From NCBI GenBank assembly GCA_033816765.1, contig CM066287.1, forward strand, positions 6,262,001 through 6,326,000: DNA of 64,000 bases. The letters run 5' to 3'. A program made the translations under genes and the position numbers. How positions within the stretch are numbered: the first letter of the stretch is position 1; every line of letters begins with the position of its first letter. The DNA is from Nothopassalora personata. Its lineage: Eukaryota; Ascomycota; Dothideomycetes; Mycosphaerellales; Mycosphaerellaceae. Below are positions 39,314 to 50,955 of the stretch, piece by piece. The notes below the pieces were generated by a model. That model saw only the letters and a program-made list of their open reading frames with translations, ran no database searches and was not told the origin of the DNA.

Positions 39314-42061
39314 TTACAGAATCGTGGAGGCGGTCGCAAAGAGCCTTCGGGCCTTGGCAACGGGATTCCTGGTTTTGCCCGTCGACAGGCCTCTCGTGAG
39401 TAGCTTCTTCGGAGCAGCGACAGGCGCAACCCAGCTCGACCCAGCATCAATCTCATTAACATCGTCGTCATCCCAATCGAACCCGCCGTGGTCACCACAT
39501 CGAGAGCTGTGCATGCTCGTTGCGTCAGCTAAAGTGCCTTCCCTTCCCAGCTGGTTGCTGCTGCTCGCGCCTGGACCGTATCCACTGTCGCGGCCCCTTC
39601 TCCGCCTGTGGACGCCATCTGTGTGACTTGCGCTGTGCCGGATTCCAGGTCGTGAAGGTGCTTGGAGCACCGCGTCAAGCATACTCTCCTCGGGATCTGG
39701 AAGAAACGGCAGACCGGCAATTGGCCCGAGTGTCAGAGATTCCTTGTGTTTCGTCAGCTTCTCCTTCTCCGACGATCTGGAGGACAATCGAGCGATGCCT
39801 CTGGCGCGGAGTGTTTCCTCGGTCTCGATGGGCGGTGCAATGACTGGCGGAGCAATTGTTGTCTGATGAGTTGCCCGCGGCGAGGTGCTTGTTGCTTCAA
39901 GAACTTCTTTCGCAATCACCACTTCGACTGGGGTTGCGCCCGGCTGTTCCGCTAGCGGCGTGCTGAAACGTTCAATTGCTGCTGCAACATCTTCGTCCAC
40001 GTCAATGTCCATTATGAAGGGCATCCTGTCTCCACCAAAACTGACAAACTCGAAGCCAAAGTCGTCAAAGAAATCGCAGATATCGTCCACGACCGCATCA
40101 TCGCTTCGCCGTCTGGGTATGCTCAGCGCACTCTGGTACACGTTGTCCACGGCTTCCTGAAATGGTTCCAGACTTGCAACAGAATTCTTCCGGGGCATGA
40201 TGGCAGGCGTGGGCAGCTTGATCGGTCCGTGGATGTATACGGTTGGTTTCCAGGCAGTCAGCTCGGGTGGTGTTACAGTCACGATGGACCCTCCTCGTAG
40301 ATGTATTTGCGTCGCCACCGGCGTGGTTGCACCTGAGGCTGGAGGCGAGTTTTCAGCTCCCGCTGCATCTTCGGAAATGGCTGCCAGCCCGCCTGGCGAT
40401 ACCTGGTCGGACTTCCTTCTGTTGCTTGCTTCACCTCTAGCGTTCGTACCACTCTCCGTGATCAGGGACAAGGGACTCCGCTGGACGCCACCGGATCTTC
40501 GATTGCGTGTCTTGTTCCTTGAGATAGTCGGAAAGTCGTGCTCTATCTGATACACCTCTATAGGCGTTGACTGCACCGAATTTGGTATTTGTGATAGGTC
40601 CTTATCGATGAAACTCAGACGTGGCGGTAAATTTAGACGAAATCCAATGTCAGACGGCGGCCGGTTGTTGCGCTTCTTCGCCTTCCCATACACGAGTTCC
40701 GCGACCGGAAAGAAGCCTTCGTCCACAAGCATGCTCATCGTCTCTCCATTTCGCTTCTTCTTGCCGCCACTCTGCGATCGCGTTGAGGTACGCGGCTTCT
40801 CCTGTTTCGCAACAGCATCCTTGCGCACATCCTTCGCTTTGCTAGACTTTTCCAGCTTAGAGAGAGCAGCCCGAACTTCTGTAGAACGATCAGATCGATA
40901 GGACCACCTGTTCCTCTCCCAAGACTTCGACAGTGGACTACCTGGAGAGCGCGGCGATGTAGTTGACGATCTCCTTGCACCCATCGACCTCGATTGATGG
41001 CCACTTCCACTCAGCAAAGCAGCCCGCGCTGCTTGTAAGCTCCTCGTGCTTCCCGTCCTAGCCAGCGACGATGGCGCCGTACTCGACCGCACTGCAGAAG
41101 GCCTTACAGGAAGTTCATCAGATGAGTCGGACCAAGCAGAGCCTTGCCGAGCCTTGACTTTCATATCCTCCAAAGCCATACTGAACGCAAGCTCAGGTGG
41201 CTGCGTTGCCGGCTGGAACAGCATCGCCGGCACTGGCGCTTTCCCGGATCGCAAGGATAGCTTCGACGAAGAGTATGGCTGGTATGTGGCCTTGAATGCC
41301 GACGACGACGACGGCCTTGCAACCAACGAACCTCTCGAACCTGGAGTTGCAGGCAGTGGAATCTCCGGAGGACTATGCAGTGGCATAACAGGCACTCTCG
41401 AAGACGAAGATACACTCTCCAGAGAAAACAAAGGCGCGGGTACAGATCCCGGAGAATCATCTCCTCCAACATCTTGCATGACATGTCTCAACGGCGATCT
41501 CTCCGGAATGCGCGGTGTTCGCGTTGGCTGTGACGAGATTTCCAGACTGTGGGCAAGACCCGATCCCGTGGTGCGACTAACTCTTGCATCTTTGACATTG
41601 GGACCGATGCTTGGCGTGGGCAGTGGGAAGAGCTCACTCGGTGGTCGCGGCGGACGTTTGGGTGGTTGTGGTGCTCGTCTCGGCTCTTCGAAGGATGGGA
41701 TGGTGAGTTTCACGTTCTCGCGAGGGGACAGAGCTTGGCTGTCGGGGCGTGCGCGGAGGAGGGCTATTGTGCGGGGGCTTCGAGTCGGAGGAGGAGGAGG
41801 AGGTGGTGGTGGTGGTGGGATGCTGGGTAGAGGAGTTTCGGGTGGTGTGGTCGCGGCGGAAGAGAGGTAGGTCGATGGGTGTTTTGAGTTACGTTTGGAG
41901 GACATTGCATTGTGGCGGTTGCTGCGTTGGAGCATGCCGGTTCTGCCATCGGGTTGCACTCGGGATGCTCTGCGGAGACCGCTTGGTGGTGAGGTCTGTA
42001 TTGTCGGGCGTTGGTCAATGTCAGCCTGGGGCGGCATTGCCGTTGACTGAGGCGCGAGCAT
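39314..42061 (-). CDS. Large Ser/Pro-rich protein of unknown function
   Basis: A single open frame of 915 residues. It is basic and Ser/Arg/Pro-rich at the N-terminus, with a run of about 11 Pro near residue 85 and PPKRPPRPP near residue 135, good SH3-ligand candidates. A cluster AKKRNNRPPSDIGFRLNLPPRLSFIDKDLSQIPNS (about residues 470-505) and an acidic segment VDDICDFFDDFGFEFVSFGGDRMPFIMDIDVDEDV (about 655-690) look like conserved islands; the latter resembles a short folded or docking element. It ends in a basic helix (NPVAKARRLFATASTIL). No enzyme, membrane segment or signal peptide. A cytoskeletal or polarity adaptor is possible but unproven. Confidence 0.7.
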   Translation of the reverse strand: MLAPQSTAMPPQADIDQRPTIQTSPPSGLRRASRVQPDGRTGMLQRSNRHNAMSSKRNSKHPSTYLSSAATTPPETPLPSIPPPPPPPPPPPTRSPRTIALLRARPDSQALSPRENVKLTIPSFEEPRRAPQPPKRPPRPPSELFPLPTPSIGPNVKDARVSRTTGSGLAHSLEISSQPTRTPRIPERSPLRHVMQDVGGDDSPGSVPAPLFSLESVSSSSRVPVMPLHSPPEIPLPATPGSRGSLVARPSSSSAFKATYQPYSSSKLSLRSGKAPVPAMLFQPATQPPELAFSMALEDMKVKARQGSAWSDSSDELPVRPSAVRSSTAPSSLARTGSTRSLQAARAALLSGSGHQSRSMGARRSSTTSPRSPGSPLSKSWERNRWSYRSDRSTEVRAALSKLEKSSKAKDVRKDAVAKQEKPRTSTRSQSGGKKKRNGETMSMLVDEGFFPVAELVYGKAKKRNNRPPSDIGFRLNLPPRLSFIDKDLSQIPNSVQSTPIEVYQIEHDFPTISRNKTRNRRSGGVQRSPLSLITESGTNARGEASNRRKSDQVSPGGLAAISEDAAGAENSPPASGATTPVATQIHLRGGSIVTVTPPELTAWKPTVYIHGPIKLPTPAIMPRKNSVASLEPFQEAVDNVYQSALSIPRRRSDDAVVDDICDFFDDFGFEFVSFGGDRMPFIMDIDVDEDVAAAIERFSTPLAEQPGATPVEVVIAKEVLEATSTSPRATHQTTIAPPVIAPPIETEETLRARGIARLSSRSSEKEKLTKHKESLTLGPIAGLPFLPDPEESMLDAVLQAPSRPGIRHSASHTDGVHRRRRGRDSGYGPGASSSNQLGREGTLADATSMHSSRCGDHGGFDWDDDDVNEIDAGSSWVAPVAAPKKLLTRGLSTGKTRNPVAKARRLFATASTIL

Positions 42062-42394
42062 GGCGCGTCGCGACTATAGTGGCCGCTCAGCAATACTGCA
42101 GAAGCATACTGGGACGTGTGCTGCTGCATTTTGGCGATGGAGAGGAGGCATTGGCTGCTGCGTAGCGGATCATGTTCTTTGTCCTCCGCAACGAGGCAAG
42201 TAGTCGCGATGCACAAAGAACCGTGGCCCCGGGTAATCGCTGTCTCAGCATTCCACAGGTGATACGGTACACCCGGATTGGGGTGACGTTCTTGGAATGG
42301 TGTGCCACGGGCAATGGGGGACGTGTAGGCGAAACTTGCAGACTGTTCAAAGATAAGGCCTCTGCCTCAGAAAGACTACACTGTCTTCCACCCA
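42062..42394. other. Intergenic DNA
   Basis: About 330 bp between two minus-strand genes. Nothing recognisable. Confidence 0.4.
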
Positions 42395-44002
42395 TCAAGA
42401 CTTCAACTCACAGCAGTGATACTGCTGGCACTTCTTGCAGTACCCTATGCGCTTCCCGATTTTCTCACAAACATGCGCGTCTCCCTCGTGCTCCTCCTCC
42501 GCCTCTGAAGAAGCGCAAGCCGGCCCCGGCACAACCCTCGTGTCGGTGACAGTGATCGTGGCAGGGACCTTGGTGGTCCTGACTATAGTGCCACCCGTCA
42601 CTGTAGTCTGGCCTCCTGTGTAGACAGTGGATGTTGACGCGTTCTTCGCGGTTTTCGTCACCGTAGATGTGTCCGTGACAGTATATGGCGTCTTGACTGT
42701 CCTTGTAACTGTGCCTCCAGGCACTGTCTCTCTGATTGTTTTGGTTTTGTAGTGCACTTTCGGCCGGACAATTTGTACGGTCGTGGGCGTCACGTTCGCG
42801 AGGATCGACCATAAGGTGACGGGTTGTGCCACGTATATGGATGAGATGGAGCAGACCTGTACAGTGGTGTTTTGGCCTTGAGATCCTGCAGTGCCGGGGA
42901 GTGCTGTGGAACCATAATCGGGATCCGTTGCTGGGAGGTAGCTCGTGACAGTACAATCTTCTGGGGCAGCGCCGGGCTCCTTGATTGCTTCCTCCCGAAT
43001 CGTAACAGTCTCCACGACAGGAGGCGCTTCAAGCATCACCGTCTCGTGGATGGTAAGCGTTTCAGGTTGCTCATTCCATCGTATGGGGTAGTGCACATTC
43101 GTACATGGTCCAGTCGTCGGTTCCCCCTGGAACTCGATAGTTCTCGTGAAAGTCTGATAAGCAGTGACAGTGCTCGTCGCTGCGGAGTCCTGAGGGACCG
43201 GCTCTTCGTCGTACCAAGTAGTCGTCGTGACTGGCGCATCGAAACCATGCCACTTATTGAAAAGCGTCACCTGGTGCCCATGCTGCTTCCTCGAAGCTTC
43301 GACGGCCCACTCAGGCATATGGAATCCTCGATGCTGTAAATCGTGAATTCTCACATAGCAACCAGGAGTGTACCAGTTTCTGAGCAGCAAGTATCCAACG
43401 ATGATCGACAGACCCGCGGTGCAGAAGACGAACTTGTACCTTTCCCACACCCTCACGCGATTCGCACGAGCTTCGTGAACCCATGGTCGATCACGCACAC
43501 GTCCCAAAGCTCCAAAAGTCTTGTCCCAGAACCAGAGCACCATCTGATCCAACACCCAAGCCGGGAACGCGAGTGTTTTCTTGAAGCGCTTTATGCCCAG
43601 TATCCAGTGCTGTTCTGGGATGTGGCTGAGCAGGAAGATACCAATTGTCGCCGTCAGGACCGTGGAAATGACCGTGACGAGGGTATACCGAGTGATTTCT
43701 GCTCCCCATACCTCCCAATTCCACGTCAAGAATCGTGCAATCCATCCTTCCGCCCCAGGTGTCGTAGCAGGAGATGCAGCCGAAGCCCAAATCGCACTCG
43801 CAGATGTGTGTGTGGGCGTAGGACCATAATGACCATAGGTCCTTATCGTCGTCGTGGTAGGATCAAAGCCTCCAAATCCAGGATCCGTGCTCGTCGTGGT
43901 AACATCCCTTATACGCTCCTGCACCTGCTCTCCGTACTTCTCCATGAACTTCTGAAACCTCTTCTCATAAGCTTGTCTTTGAATCTCCTGAAGGTCGGCC
44001 AT
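42395..44002 (-). CDS. Predicted membrane protein with Thr-rich region and Cys-rich tail
   Basis: A single frame of 535 residues. The N-terminus is hydrophilic (MADLQEIQRQAYEKRFQKF). Hydrophobic segments at about 107-127 (LVTVISTVLTATIGIFLLSHI) and 190-207 (YKFVFCTAGLSIIVGYLLL) predict two membrane passes. After that comes a long Thr/Val-rich region (TVTRTVKTPYTVTDTSTVTKT), typical of O-mannosylated fungal surface proteins. The C-terminus has six closely spaced Cys (CEKIGKRIGYCKKCQQYHCCEL). There is no cleavable signal peptide. A GTGAGT donor-like sequence overlaps the last Cys codons, so an additional short 3' exon is possible. Function unknown. Confidence 0.7.
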   Translation of the reverse strand: MADLQEIQRQAYEKRFQKFMEKYGEQVQERIRDVTTTSTDPGFGGFDPTTTTIRTYGHYGPTPTHTSASAIWASAASPATTPGAEGWIARFLTWNWEVWGAEITRYTLVTVISTVLTATIGIFLLSHIPEQHWILGIKRFKKTLAFPAWVLDQMVLWFWDKTFGALGRVRDRPWVHEARANRVRVWERYKFVFCTAGLSIIVGYLLLRNWYTPGCYVRIHDLQHRGFHMPEWAVEASRKQHGHQVTLFNKWHGFDAPVTTTTWYDEEPVPQDSAATSTVTAYQTFTRTIEFQGEPTTGPCTNVHYPIRWNEQPETLTIHETVMLEAPPVVETVTIREEAIKEPGAAPEDCTVTSYLPATDPDYGSTALPGTAGSQGQNTTVQVCSISSIYVAQPVTLWSILANVTPTTVQIVRPKVHYKTKTIRETVPGGTVTRTVKTPYTVTDTSTVTKTAKNASTSTVYTGGQTTVTGGTIVRTTKVPATITVTDTRVVPGPACASSEAEEEHEGDAHVCEKIGKRIGYCKKCQQYHCCELKS

Positions 44003-44609
44003 TATTGGGCGGCGGCAGCGGTAATCTTTGAAGTGGGAGCCGCACGATGGCTTGCTGCTGCAGCATCAGTGAGACCAGCATATCCGCGAAGAGACGACAT
44101 CGGCAAGCTGATGGGGTGGTTTGGTGAGGCTTTGTTCTGTCGTCTTTGTGAGTGAAAGCCATGTGAGGTTTCTTTGGGTGGTGCTCGTCCGGATGCGGCG
44201 AGAGATGTAGGTGACAATGGAGTCTTGTTGGCATTGTGGCGTTTGTCGGGCCATGGCGATCGAGAAAACATGTGCATGAGCAAGCTGTCGGTGAAGGTGA
44301 TGTGCTGTGGCAAGCATTTGAGGCACTTGATCTATTAGCGAAATAGTTATGCAAAGGAAAGGAAGCCGTACCACTAGGCCTTGATCTGACTTCTTCATTA
44401 TACATTCTAACAATAGGCATCTACAAAACCAAACTAACAGTAAATAGATTCTAGGTTCTCCAATGTCCAATTCGATCCACTCCTCCCAATGCAACCCGCT
44501 AGATGTAAAGGACTCTTTCCGTCCTGCCTGTACAAATCTAGCCTTCCAGAAGCCGTCCAACATGATAGTGGTGGTAATCAGAAATGGCGTAATAATGCTC
44601 TCACAGAGC
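44003..44609. other. Intergenic DNA
   Basis: About 600 bp: 3' region of the coiled-coil gene and promoter of the membrane-protein gene. No RNA gene or repeat seen. Confidence 0.4.
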
Positions 44610-47600
44610 TCATGGCATCAATCCCTCAGCTCTCTGACTCTCTTCAGACACCAATGCCTGCAACTTCCTCATCTGCATCAACGCGGCATCGCGCTCGGTC
44701 TGCAGCTCGGCGACTTCCATCTGACTGCTGTTGACCCTCTGCACAACGACTTGTACGTCCTCTTCTGCCTCACGAAGCAAACCCTCGAGCTCCTTGACCT
44801 TGCGCTCGAGCATTTGCGTGCGGCTCATCTCAAGCAGGCTAGTCTCACTCAGCTTCTTGCTGCCGAGCTTTGGACTCTTCTTCAACAGGGGAGATGCAGG
44901 TCCAAACTTGCTCGGCTCAGGAATTGAGATTCTCAGACGCTGCAGGTGTGGTGAAGATGCATCCTCAATCCTGCGCACTTCCGCATCGTGGTTTGCAAGT
45001 GTCGTCTCGGAGTGTTGTTGTGCCGCCAGCACGCTGTCTTCCATGCCTGCTAACCGTCTTTGCATCTCCTCGATCTGGTGAGTGGACTCTCTCTGCTCCC
45101 TTTCACTCTTGGAGACGGCGATAGACAAACGCTCGCGGAGCTCTGTGTTGGCCTGGGCCTGCTTCTCGAGCTCTTCCGCTAGCTCTTCCATTCGCTTTGC
45201 AGACTTGATGAGGCCTGCCGAGCTCTCGCCACTTGCTTCATTGGCTCGCTGTCGATACTCTTCTGCCACTTGTCGCGCATGGTCTCGTCCGTTCTCAGCC
45301 TGCGATATGCTGAGCTTCAGCTGATCGTCTTCTTCAGTACCATCAGTGAAGCTGCGCTCGCTGACAGAGCTCAAATCGTGCTCTTGCAAGATGATCCGTA
45401 GGCCACGCGTTTCTTGCTTCGCTCGATCGAGATCCATCTTCAGACCAGAGAGGTTCTTCTCGTATTGCCACTTTTGCTCGAGAGCGTCTTCTGTACGTTT
45501 CCGTAATGTAGATACCTCCTCTTTGAGGAAGGCAACCTCTTTGGTGTATTGACTTCGTTTTGGCGAGATCTGCTCGGCTTTGTCCTTCGCGCTCGTCAGC
45601 TGCTTCATCGCACGCTCATGATCCCGCTGTTGCCGCTCGTGTCGTCTGATCAGGAGCTTCAATGCTTTGTGCAGTGCATCACGCTGATCCTCGATTTCCT
45701 TGAGGCCGTCAGGATACGCCAAACTGCCCGAGCCTGCGCGTTGTCGACCACCGTCCCTCTCCTTGATTGAGCCACCGCGCCTCAAGCTGGAGCTCCTGGC
45801 CAGTGAAACTGACCGTTGCAAGCTCATCCTCGCGGGATTGGTAGCAAAAGCAACGCCCTCCTCGGCAATGCTATTGAACCTGGAGTGACTGCTGTTCTTG
45901 AGCGTGGCCAGTTCTTGCTGCAAGCGTGCGTTCTCGTAGACCAACGCCTGCGTGGACGCTGCTTCTGTTTCTAAGCCATCTAATCGTGCTTTGAGTCCTG
46001 GCACAACTTCGTTCCGTAGGTTCTCTGCCTCGTTCCTGTGCCTTTCCAACTCTTCTCTGGTAGCACTGTATAGGTCCTCGAAGCTCTGCTTCGTGTCTGT
46101 TTCTTGCGCTAACCGCTTCCTAGTCTCGTCAAGGGTGGACTGAAGTTGCTCTAGCTTTTCTTCTGCACTGCCACGAACCTCGTCTTGCTGCGTCTGTTTA
46201 TCCAATTGATCTTCAAGATTCTGCACAAGTTCTTCGAGATCTCTCCTTCTGCTGAGCTCGGTTTGTAATCGGTTGGCCATCTCGACCTTCAGATTAGCCT
46301 TCTCTTGCTCCGCTTTCCTGACCTGCTTATCCATCTGCTCGAGCTTGGCGTCTACATCTGTAATCGGAAACCTCACTGAGCCGGTACCAGAATCAGAAAA
46401 GTAGTCGCTGCCTCGTCGTTGATTGAGCTCAGAAGGGGGAGGGTTGGGCATTTCCATCCGGATCCGATCAAGTTCATCTTCCAGCTCCATCTCTCGTCGG
46501 ATAGAGCCTGCAAGTTCTTGGCTGATGTGCGAAAGCTCACGCTCGAGTTCCCGTACATGTTGGTTACTAGCATGATGGCCAATGAGCAAAGGTGTCTGTG
46601 GGTTGTCGAAGTATGCTCCCGCATCATTAGCTTTGTGGACATCGATAGCGGGTGGAGTGAGCCTGGCAGAAGCTCTTCGTCCGTCCATCTCCACGGGGAG
46701 GGTCTTGACCAGCCGCGGAGATGGTAAGGGTGAGAGAGATCGATCGGAGAAAGTAGTCGTGGGCGAGGCGTCCTCTGACGCTCTGCCGGAAGACTTCCCA
46801 AAGCCGAAGAAGGAGCCTAATACTCGACCAGCAGGAGACTTTGGCCGTTTGCTAGATTCAACGGAGCCTGCATCCAATGACTCGTCCGACGGCCTTCTCT
46901 GCACCCCGCCGTACTGCACGGTCATAGTAGGTGTCTGCTGCACCGCGTACATTGAGGACTGATCGTCAATATCAGACGCCCCGAAGTGTCCACTGCTGTC
47001 TATGCTGGCAGATGTGGTTCGATGTGTTGTGAGGAGATCCAGATAGTCGGTAGGATGTATGTGTTCATGAGCATGCTTTACGTATACGGGTGGATCAGAG
47101 TCTCCCGGACTGCTGTATGCGGAAGAGAGGGTAGTGCTGGCGATTCGTGAATCGATGGAGTCGTTTCGGTCGTGGGAAGCTGGAGCGGTAGCTGTGGGTG
47201 GGAGCGTGTACGAGGAGCTGCTTCAGGTCAGCCAATGTAAATCCAGCCCAAGTACTCCCAGCCTTACCGGTCATGTATATTACTGTCCCGCGGATGAGCT
47301 GCCTCTGCCTGTATGCGCGGCTCAGGGCCACTGGCGAATGCGGCAGCCGGCTGGTGCGGTAGCAGAGGACTGTCCAGAGACTGCGGCCTTAGCACGGGTT
47401 CGGCAAGCGGTGGACTGCTCTGCTCGGCAAGGGAGCAGGAAGAAGCGCGCGATGAAGGCTGGCGTGGAGCGTGGAATGCGGCGTCCGGTAGACGGACAGC
47501 GGTTGGGACTGCCTTGCGGAACGCTGAGAAGGAAGGCACGATGGTGGGGGTCAGCGACGACGAGGATGCTTGCTGCTGCAGACGGGGCTGCTGTGTGCTG

Positions 47601-47842
47601 TGCTGGGCGCTGTTTGAGGGCGTTCTGGCTGCGGGTGGTGCTGGTGCTGGTGCTGGTGCTGGTGCTGGTGCTGGTGCTGGTGCTGGTGCTGGTGCTGGTG
47701 CTGCCGGTGCTGCCGGCGGTGTGGTCGCGCTCTGTCGTGGGGACGGCGTGTCGTGACTGTCGTCGTAGTACCGATAGTAGTCGTCGTCGTCAAAGTCAAA
47801 GTCGTCCGCCCGGGACGAGGTGCGATGGTGCTGAGACTCCAT
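44610..47842 (-). CDS. Long coiled-coil protein
   Basis: Two exons on the minus strand: 47842-47268 and 47217-44610, with a 50-bp intron (GTAAGG...AAGCAG) in phase 2; 1060 residues. The start is Met of MESQHHRTSSRADDFDF; an upstream Met (47905) is possible. The N-terminal exon has an Asp/Tyr-rich patch (DDFDFDDDDYYRYYDD) and an (Ala-Pro)n tract. After a Ser-rich region (SFFGFGKSSGR), about 500 residues form heptad-rich coiled coil in several segments (HVRELERELSHISQEL..., VRKAEQEKANLKVEMANRL..., KVKELEGLLREAEEDVQVVVQRV). This is typical of vesicle-tethering or cytoskeletal linker proteins; the exact role cannot be read from sequence. Gene order and spacing suggest its own promoter in 47843-48641. 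Confidence 0.8.
47636..47702. repeat. (GGTGCT)n hexanucleotide repeat in coding sequence
   Basis: About 11 perfect GGTGCT units (minus strand AGCACC), encoding Ala-Pro repeats in exon 1 of the coiled-coil protein. Length changes stay in frame. Confidence 0.9.
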
Positions 47843-48641
47843 CGTGCCGTTCGTTCGATTGGCGACTCTTTGACCGCACAGCGCCGTATCGCACGTTGCC
47901 CTCAAGAGGTCGCCAGCACGGGACTAAGAGTCTACATCCGCACCGTTGTTGCTGCGATAGGCATAGTCAGCGCGGCGCGAGGCCCTTGCGCGACCGTTGG
48001 CTAGTGGGAGGTGGTCGAAAAGGAGCCCTAGTGCGCGCCTCCTGGTTGTCAGCGTGCTACTTACTGTACAGTACAGTAGACAGGCACGACAGGATGCTTT
48101 GTGCAAACCACCACCGCCGCCGCCGCCGCCACCGTCACCGTCACCGACCATGCACAATATGATATGTGACGTCCTTGTCAGCGTCAGCGTCAGCTTCGAG
48201 ACGGCTTCGAGACACATCTGTTGGCGATCGAGTCTCGCGTGCCATCAGCGGAGGCGCCCAAAACCAATGTGGCCTCCGCCAAAACAGGGGTCACCTCAGC
48301 GGCAAGCACGCGCCCACTAGTCGCAACTCTATCGCCCTAGTCAGGAACCACTCGGCTCTACTGTAGTCTGCCGTACTGTAGACGATAGGGGGTCATTTTA
48401 CAGTGGAGGCGAACAGTCACGCAACTAAATCTGGCGACCGTTGGAGTGGTGATTGGCGCGCAAAACGAAAGCCTCCCACCCCGGCCAGGGTGCGAACTGA
48501 TCGTTGCATGTCCGTGTCAATCGTTATGTAACTGTACAGATCACACTCGTCACCCGTGCTACGAACTCTTGCCGTAACTACACTACCTCTTCGGGTCGTC
48601 GCAACCTTCCACTCGTAATCATCTGCTTCCCAATCTCGCAT
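47843..48641. other. Intergenic DNA with short palindromes and GCC/ACCGTC repeats
   Basis: It holds the promoter of the coiled-coil gene. Low-complexity CCGCCG and CCGTCA repeats lie at about 48113-48147. A 12-bp palindrome TACTGTACAGTA is at 48062-48073, and related TACTGTAG sites are near 48358 and 48373. No gene supported. Confidence 0.4.
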
Positions 48642-49832
48642 TTACTGCTTGCCGTCGAGGTCCTTGAAGAAGTCCCAGCCAAAGTTGCCAGAGGGGTCGT
48701 TGAAGCGCATCTTCTTGTCGAGCCCGTCGATCTTCTTGACATCCTCCGCCTCGAGCTTGAAGTCACCAGCCAGATTCTGCTTGATGCGGTCCTCGGTTTT
48801 GGACTTGGGAATTACGCTGCGGCCTGAATCGTCGTTAGTATTGATTTCTGACTACGATATGAGACATATGACTTACCATGAGCAACGCCCCACGCGAGCG
48901 CAACTTGGGCGCCGCTCTTGTTGTACTTCTTGCCAATCTCGTTCAAGGTTGCGTCCTCAATCAGCTTGCCAAGATTCTCGCCCTTGGTGTAGATGGGATT
49001 GGAGTTGCCAAATGGCGAATACTGTGTGACGTGGATGCCCTTCTCTTTGTGCCACGAGGCAAAGTCATGCTGTTGCAGCCAAGGGTGGTTCTCGAGCTGA
49101 TGTGCGGCAGGTACCTACGACGATGGACGTTAGAACCGTCTGCACGGGTTCCAGAGACATATGCCGTGTCTTACAATGCTCGTCTCTTTGATGAGACGTT
49201 CCAACTCAGCTTTGCTGAAGTTGCTGACACCGATTGCCTTGGCCTTGCCCTTCTTCTGGCATGCCTCCATGGCCTTGTATGCCTCGACGTAGTCGGCGTC
49301 ACCGGGAATAACCTTTCCATCCTTGTCCCTTGGGAAGAGCTCGTCGCCGTCTTTGAACGGGCTTGGCCAGTGCATGAGGTACAGGTCAACGTAGTCGGTG
49401 TCCAGGGCCTTCAAGCTAGCATCAAGCTGCTTCTCAACGCTCTCCGACTTGTGGGCATTGTTCCATAGCTTGGTCACTAGGAAGATCTGGTCTCTTGGAA
49501 CGCCGGACTTCTTGATGCCCTTGCCGACCGCAGGCTCAGTGCCGTAAATGTGTGCCTGACTACAACGTCAGCATGGTATCCTCTTGATACAACAGGATCT
49601 ATCATACAGTGTCGATGTGTCTGTAGCCAGCCTTCAATGCGGTATAGACGGCATCCTCTTGCGCATCCTTGTCCTGCCATGTTCCAAATCCAATCGCAGG
49701 AATGGTAGCGCCGGTATTCAGCTTGTGTTGCGTAGTAGAAGCCATTCTTTTGGTGTACGCTTGGTGATGGACAACTTGCTGTGAAATTTGTGAGGCTCGT
49801 GAAATAGCAGTAGAAAGAGTTCGAGAAGACAT
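48642..49832 (-). CDS. Aldo-keto reductase, possibly mitochondrial
   Basis: Four exons on the minus strand: 49832-49608, 49555-49175, 49114-48877 and 48823-48642, with introns of 52, 60 and 53 bp; 341 residues. NADPH-dependent reduction of carbonyl substrates by a TIM-barrel enzyme. The complete catalytic tetrad is visible: Asp74 (YRHIDT), Tyr79 (AHIYG), Lys104 (LVTKLWN) and His137 (LYLMHWP). Other hallmarks are [25 protein letters not shown] and the cofactor-binding [16 protein letters not shown]. Introns fall at conserved points and all junctions restore the family sequence. The first 29 residues ([19 protein letters not shown]..., then YTKR) are Ser/Arg-rich without acids, like a mitochondrial presequence; Met30 would give a cytosolic form of normal AKR length. 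Substrate not deducible. Confidence 0.92.
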
Positions 49833-50955
49833 TGGGGAAAAAAGAAGTAAGCTCTTCTAGAGTTTTAAAGCACCTGCAGTTGCCTCTTGCTTCTTGTGAC
49901 CATGAGCTGTCAGAGAAGTGTTGGTGGGTCGAGACTGTGATGGGCAGCTCGGAAGTCTGTACCTACTGCTGGGGCGAGTTGTTCCATGCTACGGGAGACT
50001 CTAATGATACTGCAGTGACGTATCTTTAAGCCGGCACGCGATGATCAGCACCGTACGATCGTGCAGTCTCCGCATTGGAAGCTTGAGCCTTGAAGCCTTT
50101 GAGCCGCTTCGGCTGTTGGTGTCGCTGAAAAAGATCCGTGAGCGGAATGTGAATGGGACATTGTGCTCCATTCGATTGCATATCCAGCTAAGGGACGGAA
50201 TCTGGATGGAAGGATATATATATATATATACTTATACTACTTGTGCACCATCGTTATTGAAAGAAAGGATGAACGAAAACCGCTGCAAAACGTTTCTTGT
50301 TGGGTTGGAGTCGAGGCCGTTGGAAACTGCAAGCTGCCGAATGACGCAGCTGCCATTGCCGTGCCTTGCGTGCCTTCTTCACCGTTCTGTCCTCCAGCAA
50401 CATCCGATCAAAAGAAACCTCGTCGCACAGGTGAATGTTTTGGTAGCAACCCGCCGGAAAGGAGAATCGACAATGCGATTTAGGAGACACAACACGATTG
50501 CAACACCTGAGTATTGCGTTTTTTGCCCTTCGTTGTCTCTCGCTGCCTTAAGACGAGTAGGCATACTATCTACGCCAGCGTCTATTTGTTCATAAGTAAT
50601 GTTCTCGAAACTCCTAAGCGCCTGCAAAGCAAGATTGCGACGAAGCTGCGGAGGGATCGACAGTGGGGGGGCCATTATTGATTTTGCTGTCCGCCACTGG
50701 GGTAGATACCAGTACATCTCAGGCGTGTCGGTCCCCGATGCACTCGCAGAGCGGCTGCGGCTTCGGGAAGGACGGGGCATACTAGGTCCTCTATCGTAAG
50801 TACTTTTGATATCATGGATTGTCTCATCAACAACAAACATTGCGCAAAGCAGAACAGCCTTACTCTAGGCCTCTGCCTTCCAGAACCGTAATTTAATCCA
50901 AGCACCACAACCCCAGCTATGCAGATATGAAACCGGAAGCTTAGTCCTTCGCTTG
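49833..50955. other. Intergenic DNA, 1.1 kb
   Basis: Promoter of the reductase gene and 3' region of the GPI-protein gene. A (TA)n microsatellite lies at about 50215-50230. A 153-codon minus-strand frame (50840-50379) with an Arg/Ser-rich start has no domain or splice support; I do not call it. Confidence 0.4.

Noticed and set aside
50379..50840. 153-codon minus-strand frame beginning with an Arg/Ser-rich segment
   Set aside because: Weak sequence character and no supporting splice sites or domain; could be a small real gene, but I cannot support it.
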